Positions 16,224 to 23,409 of a DNA stretch of 64,000 nucleotides are shown here, one piece after another. The stretch is from Bacillota bacterium (GTDB lineage: Bacteria; Bacillota; Clostridia; Oscillospirales; Ruminococcaceae), in contig JAEWRN010000021.1 in assembly GCA_023460035.1 (NCBI GenBank), positions 62,001 through 126,000 on the forward strand. The letters are read 5' to 3'. Each line of letters opens with the position of its first letter. The first letter of the stretch is position 1. The notes beneath the pieces are model-generated. The model was given only the letters and a program-made list of their open reading frames with translations, did not search any database and was not told the origin of the DNA. The position numbers and the translations under genes were made by a program.

Positions 16224-17201
16224 TTGACAACGAAACAAACGAAAAAATTCTCTTTCGGCGAATACTGGGACAGGTACAGCACGATTACCATCCTGGCGCT
16301 GATGGTGGCTGTGTTTGGGGTGCTGCGCCCCGCCAGCTTTTTGACCGGCGGCAACCTGGTGAAAGTGATGGAGCAGAGCTCAATCACCATTCTGCTGGGC
16401 CTTGGCGAATTTTTCGCCATCTTGCTGGGCGGCATCGACCTCAGCGTCAGCTCCATCATGGCGTTGTCCGGCGCGCTGACCGCACAGCTGATGGTCAATA
16501 TGGGGCTGCACCCCGTCGTGGCGGTGCTGCTGGGCATTGTGGTGTTCGGCACGTTGATCGGTATGGTCAACGGCCTGCTGGTCACGGCCACCGGGCTGCC
16601 CCCGTTCATCATCACACTGGGCACGCAGGCCATTCTGCGCAGCCTTGTGTACATCGTCACCGACGCGCGTGCCGTGTCCGGCCTGCCCGCGGCGTTTTCT
16701 AAAACCGTGGGCGGCAAGCTGGGCGGCATTGTGCCGGTGCCCATTGTGGTGGCACTCATCACCGCGATTATTTTGACCTTTTTTACCGCAAAAAGCCAAA
16801 GCGGGCGCAACCTGTACGCACTGGGCGGCAACTCGCAGTCGGCGTGGTACGCGGGCATCGCGGTCAAAAAACACACCATTCTTGCCTTTGCCATTTCGGG
16901 CCTGTGTGCGTCGCTGGCCGGCATGGTCAACATCGCCCGGCTTGCCGCGGCAGAGCCCAACGCGGGCACCGGCTACGAGACCTATGCCATTGAGGCCGTC
17001 ATCATCGGCGGCGCGTCGTTCTTCGGCGGCATCGGCAAAATCCCCAAAGTCGTCATTGGCGGCCTGATCATCGGCGTCATCAACAACGGGCTGAACATGG
17101 TCGGCGTGTCCAGCTACTACCAGCAGCTCGCGATGGGCTGCCTGCTGATCCTCGCCGTCACGCTGGACCGTTTCTTCGGCGCAAGCCGCAAAAACGGCTG
17201 A
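16224..17201 (+). CDS. alsC: D-allose ABC transporter permease
   Basis: 325 residues from a TTG at 16224, 8 bases after GGGAGG; E. coli AlsC has 326. An upstream ATG at 16203 overlaps the end of alsA but would leave the binding site inside the gene. It is an RbsC/AlsC-type permease with about 8-10 helices. Family blocks include LGLGEFFAILLGGIDLSVSS, the EAA-like ANGG-type turn in GRNLYALGGNSQSAWYAGI, and IIGGASFFGGIGKIPKVVIG. It forms the channel with AlsA on the inner face. Confidence 0.9.
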   Translation: MTTKQTKKFSFGEYWDRYSTITILALMVAVFGVLRPASFLTGGNLVKVMEQSSITILLGLGEFFAILLGGIDLSVSSIMALSGALTAQLMVNMGLHPVVAVLLGIVVFGTLIGMVNGLLVTATGLPPFIITLGTQAILRSLVYIVTDARAVSGLPAAFSKTVGGKLGGIVPVPIVVALITAIILTFFTAKSQSGRNLYALGGNSQSAWYAGIAVKKHTILAFAISGLCASLAGMVNIARLAAAEPNAGTGYETYAIEAVIIGGASFFGGIGKIPKVVIGGLIIGVINNGLNMVGVSSYYQQLAMGCLLILAVTLDRFFGASRKNG

Positions 17202-17255
17202 TGCGCCCCGCCCGGGTATTGCCCGGCGGCAACTACCAAGCAAAGGAGACACACC

Positions 17256-17939
17256 ATGAAACCTGAATTTTGCGTCAGCCTGATGTGTATGGACTTTTTA
17301 AAAATTCGCGAGCAAATTGATGTGCTGGACCGCAATATGGACGGGTACCACATTGATATTATGGACGGGCACTACTGCAAAAACATCACGCTGAGCCCCG
17401 ACTTTATGAAAGCCTGCGCGCAGGTGGCAAAAAAGCCGATGGACGTGCACCTGATGACCACCAACCCCGGTGACTGGCTGGATGCCTGCGCCGCGGCGGG
17501 GGCCAAAACCATCAGCCCGCACGCCGAAACAATCAACACCGATTGTTTTCGCACGCTGAACCGCATTAAAGAGCTGGGCTGCGAAGTGGGGGTGACGCTA
17601 AACCCCGCCACCCCGCTGTCTTACTGCGCGCATTACCTGAACCGCATCGACCTGTTGACCCTGATGACGGTGGACGTCGGCTTTGCCGGGCAGCCCTTTA
17701 TTGAGGAGATGCTTGCAAAGATTGCCGAGGCAAAGCGCCTGCGGGAGGAAAACGGCTGGCACTACAAAATTATGATTGACGGTTCCTGCAATAAAAAAAC
17801 CTTCAAACGCCTGTACGAGGCGGGGGCGGATGTCTTTGTGCTCGGCTCCTCCGGGCTGTTCAGCCTGGACAGCGACCTGCAAACGGCCTGCGATCAAATG
17901 AAAGCGCAGTTTGAGGAAGAAACCGGCGTCAAACTGTGA
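17256..17939 (+). CDS. alsE: D-allulose-6-phosphate 3-epimerase
   Basis: 227 residues; E. coli AlsE has 231. It converts D-allulose 6-phosphate to D-fructose 6-phosphate, the last step of allose catabolism. It is a ribulose-phosphate 3-epimerase-like TIM barrel: SLMCMDFLKI, YHIDIMDGHY (catalytic Asp and metal His), DVHLMTTNP, the active-site loop LMTVDVGFAGQPFIEEML, and IMIDGSCNKKTF. The C-N-K-K-T motif and MCMD start match AlsE rather than Rpe. AAAGGAG lies before the ATG. It lies between the transporter genes and alsK. Confidence 0.92.
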   Translation: MKPEFCVSLMCMDFLKIREQIDVLDRNMDGYHIDIMDGHYCKNITLSPDFMKACAQVAKKPMDVHLMTTNPGDWLDACAAAGAKTISPHAETINTDCFRTLNRIKELGCEVGVTLNPATPLSYCAHYLNRIDLLTLMTVDVGFAGQPFIEEMLAKIAEAKRLREENGWHYKIMIDGSCNKKTFKRLYEAGADVFVLGSSGLFSLDSDLQTACDQMKAQFEEETGVKL

Positions 17940-17952
17940 GGGGGAACGAGCC

Positions 17953-18885
17953 ATGACACAACAACACGGCCCGGTACTGGGGGTCGATATCGGCGGCACG
18001 AACATGCGCTTTGGCCTGGTGGACGAAGCCGCCCGGTTGACCGGGTTTGAGCAGCTGAGCACGCGGGAGGTATTTGCCCCCGGCAGCGACCCGGCGGCAA
18101 AGCTGGCCGAGGCCATCCGGGGCTACTGCGCCCGGCAGGCGGGCGGCAAGCTGCCGCTGGCGGTCTCCATCGGGTTTCCGTCCACCATCAACCGCGCGCG
18201 CACCGTGGTGGTGCAAACGCCCAACATTCCCAGTATCCCAGACCATTTCAAGGTCGTAGAGGCGTTGCAGGCGGCACTGGGGGTACGGGTGTTCATCAAC
18301 CGCGATGTCAACAACCTGCTGCTGTTTGACCTTGACGACCTTGGTGTCACCGCGCGCGGTTGCGTGGCGGGCATCTATTTTGGCACCGGCATCGGCAACG
18401 CCATTTTAGTGGACGGCAAAATTTTGCTGGGCCGCAACGGCGTGGCGGCCGAGCTGGGGCATCTGCCGGTGTACGGCAACCAGCGGGTATGCATGTGCGG
18501 CAACGTCAGCTGCCTTGAAACGGTGGTGTCCGGCATTGCGCTGGAGCGACTGCAGGCCGAAGCCTACCCCAAAACACCCATCAGCCAAATTTTTGCGCGG
18601 CACGCGCACGAAGCGCCGCTGCGCGAGTTTGTAGACGGCATGGCCCAAACGGTGGCGGCCGAGGTGAACCTGCTGGACCCCGACTGCATTATTTTGGGCG
18701 GCGGGCTGCTGCAAATGGCGGGCTTCCCGCAGCAGCAGCTGGAAGAGGGCATTCACCGGTTTGCCCGCAAGCCCTGGCCGGAAGGGAATCTCGACTTGCG
18801 CACCTCGCGCCCGGACCAGCAAAACGGCCCGGTGGGCGCGGCCCTTTATGCCCGCGCGCGGCTGGCAGACGAGACGTATTTATAA
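17953..18885 (+). CDS. alsK: D-allose kinase (ROK family)
   Basis: 310 residues from the ATG at 17953 after AGGGGG; E. coli AlsK has 309. It phosphorylates D-allose to D-allose 6-phosphate with ATP. ROK motifs are visible: N-terminal phosphate loop GVDIGGTNMRFGL, catalytic region INRDVNNLLL, GTGIGNAILVDGK, the structural zinc motif with AELGHLPVYGNQRVCMCG (His and Cys ligands) and GNVSCLETVVSG, and the DPDCIILGGGLL block shared with AlsK. The gene begins 13 bases after alsE ends. Confidence 0.9.
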   Translation: MTQQHGPVLGVDIGGTNMRFGLVDEAARLTGFEQLSTREVFAPGSDPAAKLAEAIRGYCARQAGGKLPLAVSIGFPSTINRARTVVVQTPNIPSIPDHFKVVEALQAALGVRVFINRDVNNLLLFDLDDLGVTARGCVAGIYFGTGIGNAILVDGKILLGRNGVAAELGHLPVYGNQRVCMCGNVSCLETVVSGIALERLQAEAYPKTPISQIFARHAHEAPLREFVDGMAQTVAAEVNLLDPDCIILGGGLLQMAGFPQQQLEEGIHRFARKPWPEGNLDLRTSRPDQQNGPVGAALYARARLADETYL

Positions 18886-18950
18886 CAAAAAACAGTACGG
18901 GTAAAGGGCGGGCCGCAGGGCTTGCCCCTTTGCCCTTTGGAGGGAAAACC

Positions 18951-19415
18951 ATGAAACTGGCAATCGGCAACGACCATGTGGCGGTCGAGATGAAAAATGA
19001 AGTCAAGGCTTATTTAGAGCAAAAAGGTATTGAGGTTGTGGACGTGGGCACGAACAGCACCGAGCGGTTTAATTACCCCATTAGCGGCTACCGCGTGGCG
19101 AAACTGGTGGCAGCGGGCGAAGTGGACGGCGGCGTGCTGATCTGCGGCACCGGCGTGGGCATTTCACTGGCGGCAAATAAGGTGCACGGTATCCGCGCGT
19201 GCGTGTGCAGCGAGCCGTATTCGGCAAAGCTGTCAAAGCAGCACAACAACACCAACATCATTGCGTTTGGCGCGCGGGTGATCGGCATCGAAACCGCCAA
19301 AATGATTGTGGACGAGTGGCTAAACGCCAGCTATGAGGGCGGGCGCCACCAGGTGCGGGTAGAGATGATTGCCGAAATCGAAGAGACCGGGCACCTTGCC
19401 GCGGCAGAGAGCTGA
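18951..19415 (+). CDS. rpiB: Ribose/allose-6-phosphate isomerase, RpiB/LacAB family
   Basis: 154 residues from the ATG at 18951 after GGAGGG. RpiB interconverts ribose 5-phosphate and ribulose 5-phosphate; the E. coli enzyme also converts allose 6-phosphate to allulose 6-phosphate. IGNDHVAVEMKNEV, the catalytic-Cys block LICGTGVGISLAANKVHGIRA, the segment CSEPYSAKLSKQHNNTNI and GARVIG are conserved. In this cassette it bridges the alsK and alsE products, completing the path to fructose 6-phosphate. The 66-base gap to alsK is short and has no clear terminator, so it is probably part of the operon. Confidence 0.9.
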   Translation: MKLAIGNDHVAVEMKNEVKAYLEQKGIEVVDVGTNSTERFNYPISGYRVAKLVAAGEVDGGVLICGTGVGISLAANKVHGIRACVCSEPYSAKLSKQHNNTNIIAFGARVIGIETAKMIVDEWLNASYEGGRHQVRVEMIAEIEETGHLAAAES

Positions 19416-19525
19416 CCCTTTGTTTTTGCGGCGTTGCGCCCCCGTGTGTACGGTGCTTGAAAAAGCGCCCGTGGCCCGGTATACTGGGTGGTAAATAGCA
19501 ACATGGGTAGGTAGGGGGCACACAG

Positions 19526-20548
19526 GTGGAAAAAGCAAAAAGCATCAAAGAAATTGCCCGCCTTGCGGGCGTTTCTACCGCGACGGTGTCGCGGGTCATC
19601 AACCAAAACGGGCGTTTTTCAAAGGCCACCGAGCAGCGGGTGCTGCAGGTGATACAGCAAAACGAGTATGTGCCAAACATGAGCGCAAAGGGCCTGCGCA
19701 CCAGCCGCACCGAGGTGATTGGCGTGATGGTGCCGGACATCACCAACCCGCATTTTGCCAATTTAGTGCTGCGGCTGGAGATGGACTTTTTCGCCCACGG
19801 CTATTCGTGCCTCATTTGCAATACCAACGAATCGCAGACGCTGGAGCAAAAGCACATTCAGTCGCTGACGGCGCAAAATGTCAGCGGCATTGTGCTGATC
19901 TCCGGCACGCGCAACTACCCGGAGCTCAGCGGCCTGCCGGTCGTGTATGTCGACCGCCCCAGCAAGGGCCCGCAGGCGGGCGGCGTGATGATTGAATCTG
20001 ACAACGAAGAGGGCGGCTACCTTGCCACCAGCGAATTGCTGCGGGCGGGCTGCCGGCATATTGCAATGCTGAAATGCCTTGCCAACGACACAAACCAGGT
20101 AGCCCGTTACCGTGGCTTTCAGCGCGCGCTGGCACAGTGGAATATGCCGGAGGAAGACGCCCTGCGGGCGGATTTAGCCGAGGTATCGGTAGACGCCGCG
20201 CAGACGGGCATTAAAACGCTGCTGGCACATGGCGCGCAGTTTGACGGGGTGATGTGCACCACCGACACGCTGGCGGCGGGCGCGGTGATTGCGCTGCGTG
20301 AAGAGGGGCTGGATGTGCCGCGTGACGTGCTGGTGACCGGGTTTGACGACTGTCAGGTGGCGCATATCTGCGGGCCGGGCATCACCAGTGTGCGGCAGGA
20401 TGTCGAGCAGATGGCGCACCTTGCAGCTGAGCTGCTGCTCGGGATGATCCATGGCAAAACGCCAAAAAAATTGTACTACAAACTGCCGGTCAGCCTGACG
20501 GTGCGCAATTCTACCAGGCCCCGCGATGCGGCTGCAAACCAAAATTAA
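19526..20548 (+). CDS. LacI-family regulator of the allose operon
   Basis: 340 residues starting with GTG at 19526 after a GGGGG site. The N-terminal helix-turn-helix reads SIKEIARLAGVSTATVSRVIN with the hinge helix in NEYVPNMSAKGLRTSR. The effector domain begins at about residue 60 (VIGVMVPDITNPHF) and resembles the RbsR/PurR type, ending GFDDCQVAHICGPGITSVRQ. It is the last gene of the cassette. The CG-centred palindromes at 13310 and 13396 near the alsB promoter are likely targets (inferred). E. coli controls the same genes with an RpiR-type protein, so the regulator family differs here. Confidence 0.88.
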   Translation: MEKAKSIKEIARLAGVSTATVSRVINQNGRFSKATEQRVLQVIQQNEYVPNMSAKGLRTSRTEVIGVMVPDITNPHFANLVLRLEMDFFAHGYSCLICNTNESQTLEQKHIQSLTAQNVSGIVLISGTRNYPELSGLPVVYVDRPSKGPQAGGVMIESDNEEGGYLATSELLRAGCRHIAMLKCLANDTNQVARYRGFQRALAQWNMPEEDALRADLAEVSVDAAQTGIKTLLAHGAQFDGVMCTTDTLAAGAVIALREEGLDVPRDVLVTGFDDCQVAHICGPGITSVRQDVEQMAHLAAELLLGMIHGKTPKKLYYKLPVSLTVRNSTRPRDAAANQN

Positions 20549-20581
20549 AAATGTATTTTTGTTGCATGATATGCGGCAATA

Positions 20582-20618
20582 AAAAACAGCGGCTGTGGTT
20601 GCAGCCGCTGTTTTTTTC
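20582..20618 (+). terminator. Terminator of the allose operon
   Basis: AAAAACAGCGGCTG/CAGCCGCTGTTTTT stem with a 6-base loop and seven U residues, 33 bases after the LacI stop codon. Confidence 0.9.
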
Positions 20619-20623
20619 TCTAT

Positions 20624-21091
20624 TTATGGTGTTACCGGCACCCAAAGCTCAATGACCGACGTCTCGCGGTTCCAGTGAAAGCGGTCATCATACCGCTCGA
20701 AATGCAAAAATTGTTGCTGTGCCGGGCACCTGCCGCTGTTTGGCAAAAGGGTGCGGTAAAGGGTTTCATAGCTGTTGTAAATATTGCGCATCGGCCCGCG
20801 GTGCTGCGCCACAAGGTAGGTGGCGGCCGGCAGCTCCAGCACAAAAAAGCCCGGCGGCACCGTGCTTTGCAGCGGCACGGCCGTGGTGTAAAACAGGCCG
20901 TCTTTGCGCCGCTGTAAAAAGGCGTATTTTACCCAGGCCGGCCCGCCGGTACAGCCCGCCCGTTTTAAATTTTGGTTAAAAGTTTGCCAAAACCGGCTGC
21001 TGATTTGCACATTTTCAGTTTTGGTGTCGGCAAGCTTTATTTCCTGCCCCATCACGCAAAACGCGCCCCGTGTTTTAATCTCGTAGTCCAT
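20624..21091 (-). CDS. GyrI-like (effector-binding domain) small-molecule-binding protein
   Basis: 155 residues from the ATG at 21091, preceded by AAAAGGGG. It looks like the stand-alone AraC effector-binding/GyrI-like fold: beta-rich N-terminus DYEIKTRGAFCVMGQEIKLA, a middle WVKYAFLQRRKDGLFYTTAVPL, the typical LPAATYLVAQHRGPMRNIYNSYETLY and a C-terminal ETSVIELWVPV, the family's last strand. Such proteins bind multidrug-like ligands or gyrase. No DNA-binding domain is attached. It is convergent with the als operon; its role is unknown. Confidence 0.75.
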   Translation of the reverse strand: MDYEIKTRGAFCVMGQEIKLADTKTENVQISSRFWQTFNQNLKRAGCTGGPAWVKYAFLQRRKDGLFYTTAVPLQSTVPPGFFVLELPAATYLVAQHRGPMRNIYNSYETLYRTLLPNSGRCPAQQQFLHFERYDDRFHWNRETSVIELWVPVTP

Positions 21092-21209
21092 AGTACCCCT
21101 TTTGGCAAGCTTTTTTGTGGCTAGTCGCGTATGCAGGCCCGCGCTTGTGGCAAAGCCGCAGGCGGCAAATACAGCCCGGCGGCGGGGGGCGTAACAGTTC
21201 AGCGCGCTA

Positions 21210-21923
21210 TCACAATAGCAGGTCAATCAGCAGCAGGTGCAGCGGGTAAAACAGGTAAAATGCCCACCCGGCCGCTGCCCCGCCCTTGCCGCGGGTGCCG
21301 TTGTACAGGGCAAGCAGGGCGGGGGCAACGGCCACCCCAAGCTCTGGCAATGCAAGGCACAGCGCCGGGCCGAGTGTGCGCCCGGCAAGCAGGGCATCGG
21401 CAAAGCTGCCAACGCAAAGGGCCAGCCCCACCGTAAGGTACGCTGCTACCGGTACCGCGTGCTGTTTGCGGGCCTGCCAAGCGGCAAGGCAAAGCAGTGG
21501 CGCAAACGGGCCCCAGTCGCCCGGCAGAGCCAGCGCCAACAGCGCCAGCAGCACCCCAAACAGCACCCCGCCGCGCAGCCGGTCGGCTGCCGCAATGGCC
21601 AGCAGCCCCAGCAGCAACGTGTACAGCACGCTAAAGGGCGCGCCAAACAGTGTGCCGCTGAGGAACAGCGAAAACGGCACGGCGGCGGCCAGCGCCCCCA
21701 CGGCAAGCCGTGCGGCATAGCGCGGCAGGCTGCGGGTGTGCAGGTACCCTTCGGCAATAAAAAACGCAAAAATAGGCAGTGCCAGCCGGCCAATAAAATG
21801 CACCAGCGCGGCGGCGGGCGTGTCGTCCGCCAGCAGCTGCCAGCCCAAATGGTCGGCCAGCATTGCCGCCGCGGCAATCAGTTTCAGTGCGTTGCCCGAA
21901 AGCCCTTGTGTTTTTTGCTGCAT
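21210..21923 (-). CDS. TraX family membrane protein
   Basis: 237 residues from the ATG at 21921-21923, with AGGGGG upstream. About seven to eight hydrophobic helices. The N-terminus LSGNALKLIAAAAMLADHLGW and the block HFIGRLALPIFAFFIAEGYLHT, with the final YLFYPLHLLLIDLLL, are the signatures of TraX, named for F-pilin acetylation in conjugation. In Firmicutes, chromosomal TraX proteins occur without conjugation genes and are probably acyltransferase-3-like enzymes of unknown substrate. No conjugation gene is nearby here. Divergent from queT. Confidence 0.82.
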   Translation of the reverse strand: MQQKTQGLSGNALKLIAAAAMLADHLGWQLLADDTPAAALVHFIGRLALPIFAFFIAEGYLHTRSLPRYAARLAVGALAAAVPFSLFLSGTLFGAPFSVLYTLLLGLLAIAAADRLRGGVLFGVLLALLALALPGDWGPFAPLLCLAAWQARKQHAVPVAAYLTVGLALCVGSFADALLAGRTLGPALCLALPELGVAVAPALLALYNGTRGKGGAAAGWAFYLFYPLHLLLIDLLL

Positions 21924-21983
21924 GGTGGTACCCCCTAAAAAGCGGTCATTTGATTGCTTTATTATACGCGCCGCCGCCCCCGC

Positions 21984-22011
21984 TTGCAAATACTGCCTGC
22001 TGTGGTACAAT
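21984..22011 (+). promoter_or_regulatory. Promoter of queT
   Basis: -35 TTGCAA (21984-21989) and -10 TACAAT (22006-22011) with a 16-bp spacer. It implies a leader of about 180 bases. Confidence 0.5.
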
Positions 22012-22015
22012 AAAA

Positions 22016-22197
22016 GCCGGCCGACTTTGGCCCAGCAGTGGAGCAGGGAACCCTGCCCTGTCTTCCTGCGGGGCCGTTTGCGGCCGGCGCGCGGCATTGC
22101 CCGCGCCCAGCCCGGCGGGTAATTGCGGCACCGCACGGGTAAAATTTGCCGCAGGGCGTGGGGCTGCTTTCCCCTTTTTGCCCAAAGGAGCGACTAA
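22016..22197 (+). promoter_or_regulatory. Structured leader of queT, candidate preQ1 riboswitch
   Basis: The leader opens with a perfect 8-bp long-range stem, GCCGGCCG (22016-22023) with CGGCCGGC (22081-22088), enclosing a GCAGGG/CCCTGC hairpin (22043-22056). A second potential pairing (GCGGCA with TGCCGC) lies closer to the AAAGGAG site. QueT genes in Firmicutes are commonly preceded by preQ1 riboswitches of class I, II or III. I cannot match the class consensus by eye, so the class, and the call itself, are inference. Confidence 0.35.
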
Positions 22198-22743
22198 ATG
22201 GCAAACTTTTTTTTATTTCGCAAGAATACGGTGCGCAGTATGGTGCGCGGTGCGGTGGTGGCGGCGCTGTACACCGCCATCAGCATTGTGCTGGCCCCCA
22301 TTTCGTATGGGGCGGTGCAACTGCGTGTGGCCGAAGCACTGACACTGCTGCCGGTGTTTGGGCCTGAAGCGATTGTGGGGGTCACGCTGGGCTGTCTGCT
22401 GACCAACATTTTGGGCTCGTCCCCCATCGACGCGGTGTTTGGCACGCTGGCAACACTGGTGGCCGCCTTGCTAACCTACCTGCTGCGCAACCTGCGCTGG
22501 CGCGGGCTGCCGGTGCTGTCGGCGCTGGCCCCGGTTATCATCAATGCGCTGGTGGTGGGTGCCGAGATTACGTTTTTCTTTATGGGCACGCCTGCCACGC
22601 TGCCGGTGCTGCTGCTGAATATGGCAACCGTGGGCCTTGGCGAGCTGGTGAGTTGTGTGCTGCTGGGCCTGCTGCTGGTGCGCGCCATCGAGCGCTCGCC
22701 GCGGGTGCTGGAGCTGCTGCAAAGCCCGCCCCACAAACAATAA
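22198..22743 (+). CDS. queT: QueT-family queuosine precursor transporter (ECF S component)
   Basis: 181 residues with about six helices and an AAAGGAG site before the ATG. The family blocks are GAVVAALYTAISIVLAPISY, GAVQLRVAEALTLLPVFGPEAIVGVTLGCLLTNI, and GSSPIDAVFGTLATLVAA, which define the QueT (COG4708) S component. QueT captures queuosine precursors such as preQ1 or preQ0 at the membrane and needs the ECF energising module (EcfA1, A2, T), which is not in this window. The gene is monocistronic with a long structured leader and a strong terminator, consistent with RNA control. Confidence 0.9.
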   Translation: MANFFLFRKNTVRSMVRGAVVAALYTAISIVLAPISYGAVQLRVAEALTLLPVFGPEAIVGVTLGCLLTNILGSSPIDAVFGTLATLVAALLTYLLRNLRWRGLPVLSALAPVIINALVVGAEITFFFMGTPATLPVLLLNMATVGLGELVSCVLLGLLLVRAIERSPRVLELLQSPPHKQ

Positions 22744-22751
22744 CGACAAAC

Positions 22752-22816
22752 AAAACTGCCGCCCGGTGCGGCCGCGGGTGCAGGGTGCCCGGGGCCCTGC
22801 CGGGCGGCAGTTTTTT
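22752..22816 (+). terminator. Terminator of queT
   Basis: AAAACTGCCGCCCGG and CCGGGCGGCAGTTTT form a 15-bp stem around a GC-rich loop and end in TTTTTT. Confidence 0.85.
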
Positions 22817-22860
22817 GCGGGCAAAAACAAAGGGGCTGCACAAAAAGTTTTAAAAAGTGC

Positions 22861-22889
22861 TTGACAGGCGCACAGAATTGTTGTTTAAT
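22861..22889 (+). promoter_or_regulatory. Promoter of the T-box/trpXYZ operon
   Basis: Perfect -35 TTGACA (22861-22866), 17-bp spacer, and -10 TTTAAT (22884-22889). Confidence 0.8.
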
Positions 22890-22895
22890 AGACCT

Positions 22896-23200
22896 AAACC
22901 AATGAGGCGGAGATAACACTGTCGGCACAGCATGCTGTGCGCGCGCACCCACAGAGAGCCCGGGCAGCTGAGAGCGGGCGGAGAGCGGGGCAGGCAAATG
23001 GACCGTCGAGGGCATGGTGAACCGGGCAAAAAGCCCCTAGTATCCGTTGACGTGTGCTCACGTTACAGGGCAGCGGGTGTGTTGGCATCTGCATGAGCGG
23101 CCCGGCTGTGCCGGGCAAGCAAGGTGGTACCGCAGGTTATTGCAATTTTGCAAAGCCTGTCCTTGTGTTTTTATAACACAGGGGCAGGCTTTTTTATTTT
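22896..23200 (+). ncRNA. Tryptophan T-box leader with UGG specifier
   Basis: The conserved T-box block AAGGTGGTACCGCAGG is at 23121-23136 and is followed by an intrinsic terminator. Stem I can be folded by hand: GGCGG (22906-22910) pairs with CCGTC (23003-23007), and above it CTGTC (22919-22923) pairs with GGCAG (22989-22993). The loop between these helices holds, on its 3' side, the codon TGG (22999-23001) followed by A, exactly where a specifier codon sits. ACCAATG and CATGGT pair outside as the stem base. A stem III candidate is GACGTG-TGCT-CACGTT. The RNA should allow read-through when tRNA-Trp is uncharged, so the downstream transporter is induced by tryptophan starvation. No T-box gene other than the transporter follows. 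Confidence 0.87.
23152..23196 (+). terminator. Regulatory terminator of the T-box
   Basis: AAAGCCTGTCC and its partner GGGGCAGGCTTT form a stem extended by TTGTGTT/AACACA and end in TTTTTT. It overlaps the region of the antiterminator fold, so the two structures are alternatives. Confidence 0.85.
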
Positions 23201-23256
23201 GCAAAACGGCGGCACCCGTGCCAAAAGCACTCAAATTTTAAAGGAGGCGGGACACG

Positions 23257-23310
23257 ATGAACAAGACCCCAAAAAGGAAAGACGTTTTCTGCCGGCGATG
23301 GCGTGGCTAG
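23257..23310 (+). CDS. Candidate 17-residue ORF between T-box and trpX
   Basis: An ATG at 23257 follows AAAGGAGGCGGG at good spacing, stronger than the site of trpX itself. It reads 17 codons, MNKTPKRKDVFCRRWRG, with one Trp codon near the end, then TAG. A further 100 bases separate it from trpX. It could be a translated leader peptide that adds a second, ribosome-based control, a remnant of an old start, or noise. I favour a real translation initiation site because of the binding site, but function is unknown. Confidence 0.35.
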   Translation: MNKTPKRKDVFCRRWRG

Positions 23311-23409
23311 CTGAATTTGCCGCCCGGCGGCAGCTGCCGAACAGCCACCGCGGGCCACAGGGCAAACGCCCTGCTGCCCGCCTGCCAAACAAATAAGGAG
23401 TGTACCCCC

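Noticed and set aside
16203..16226. ATG at 16203 as start of alsC
   Set aside because: It would put the GGGAGG site inside the gene. The TTG at 16224 has ideal spacing and gives the family length.
23010..23020. TGG at 23015-23017 as the T-box specifier
   Set aside because: It falls in the basal strand pairing with ACCAATG. The TGG at 22999 lies in the specifier loop position and is followed by A.
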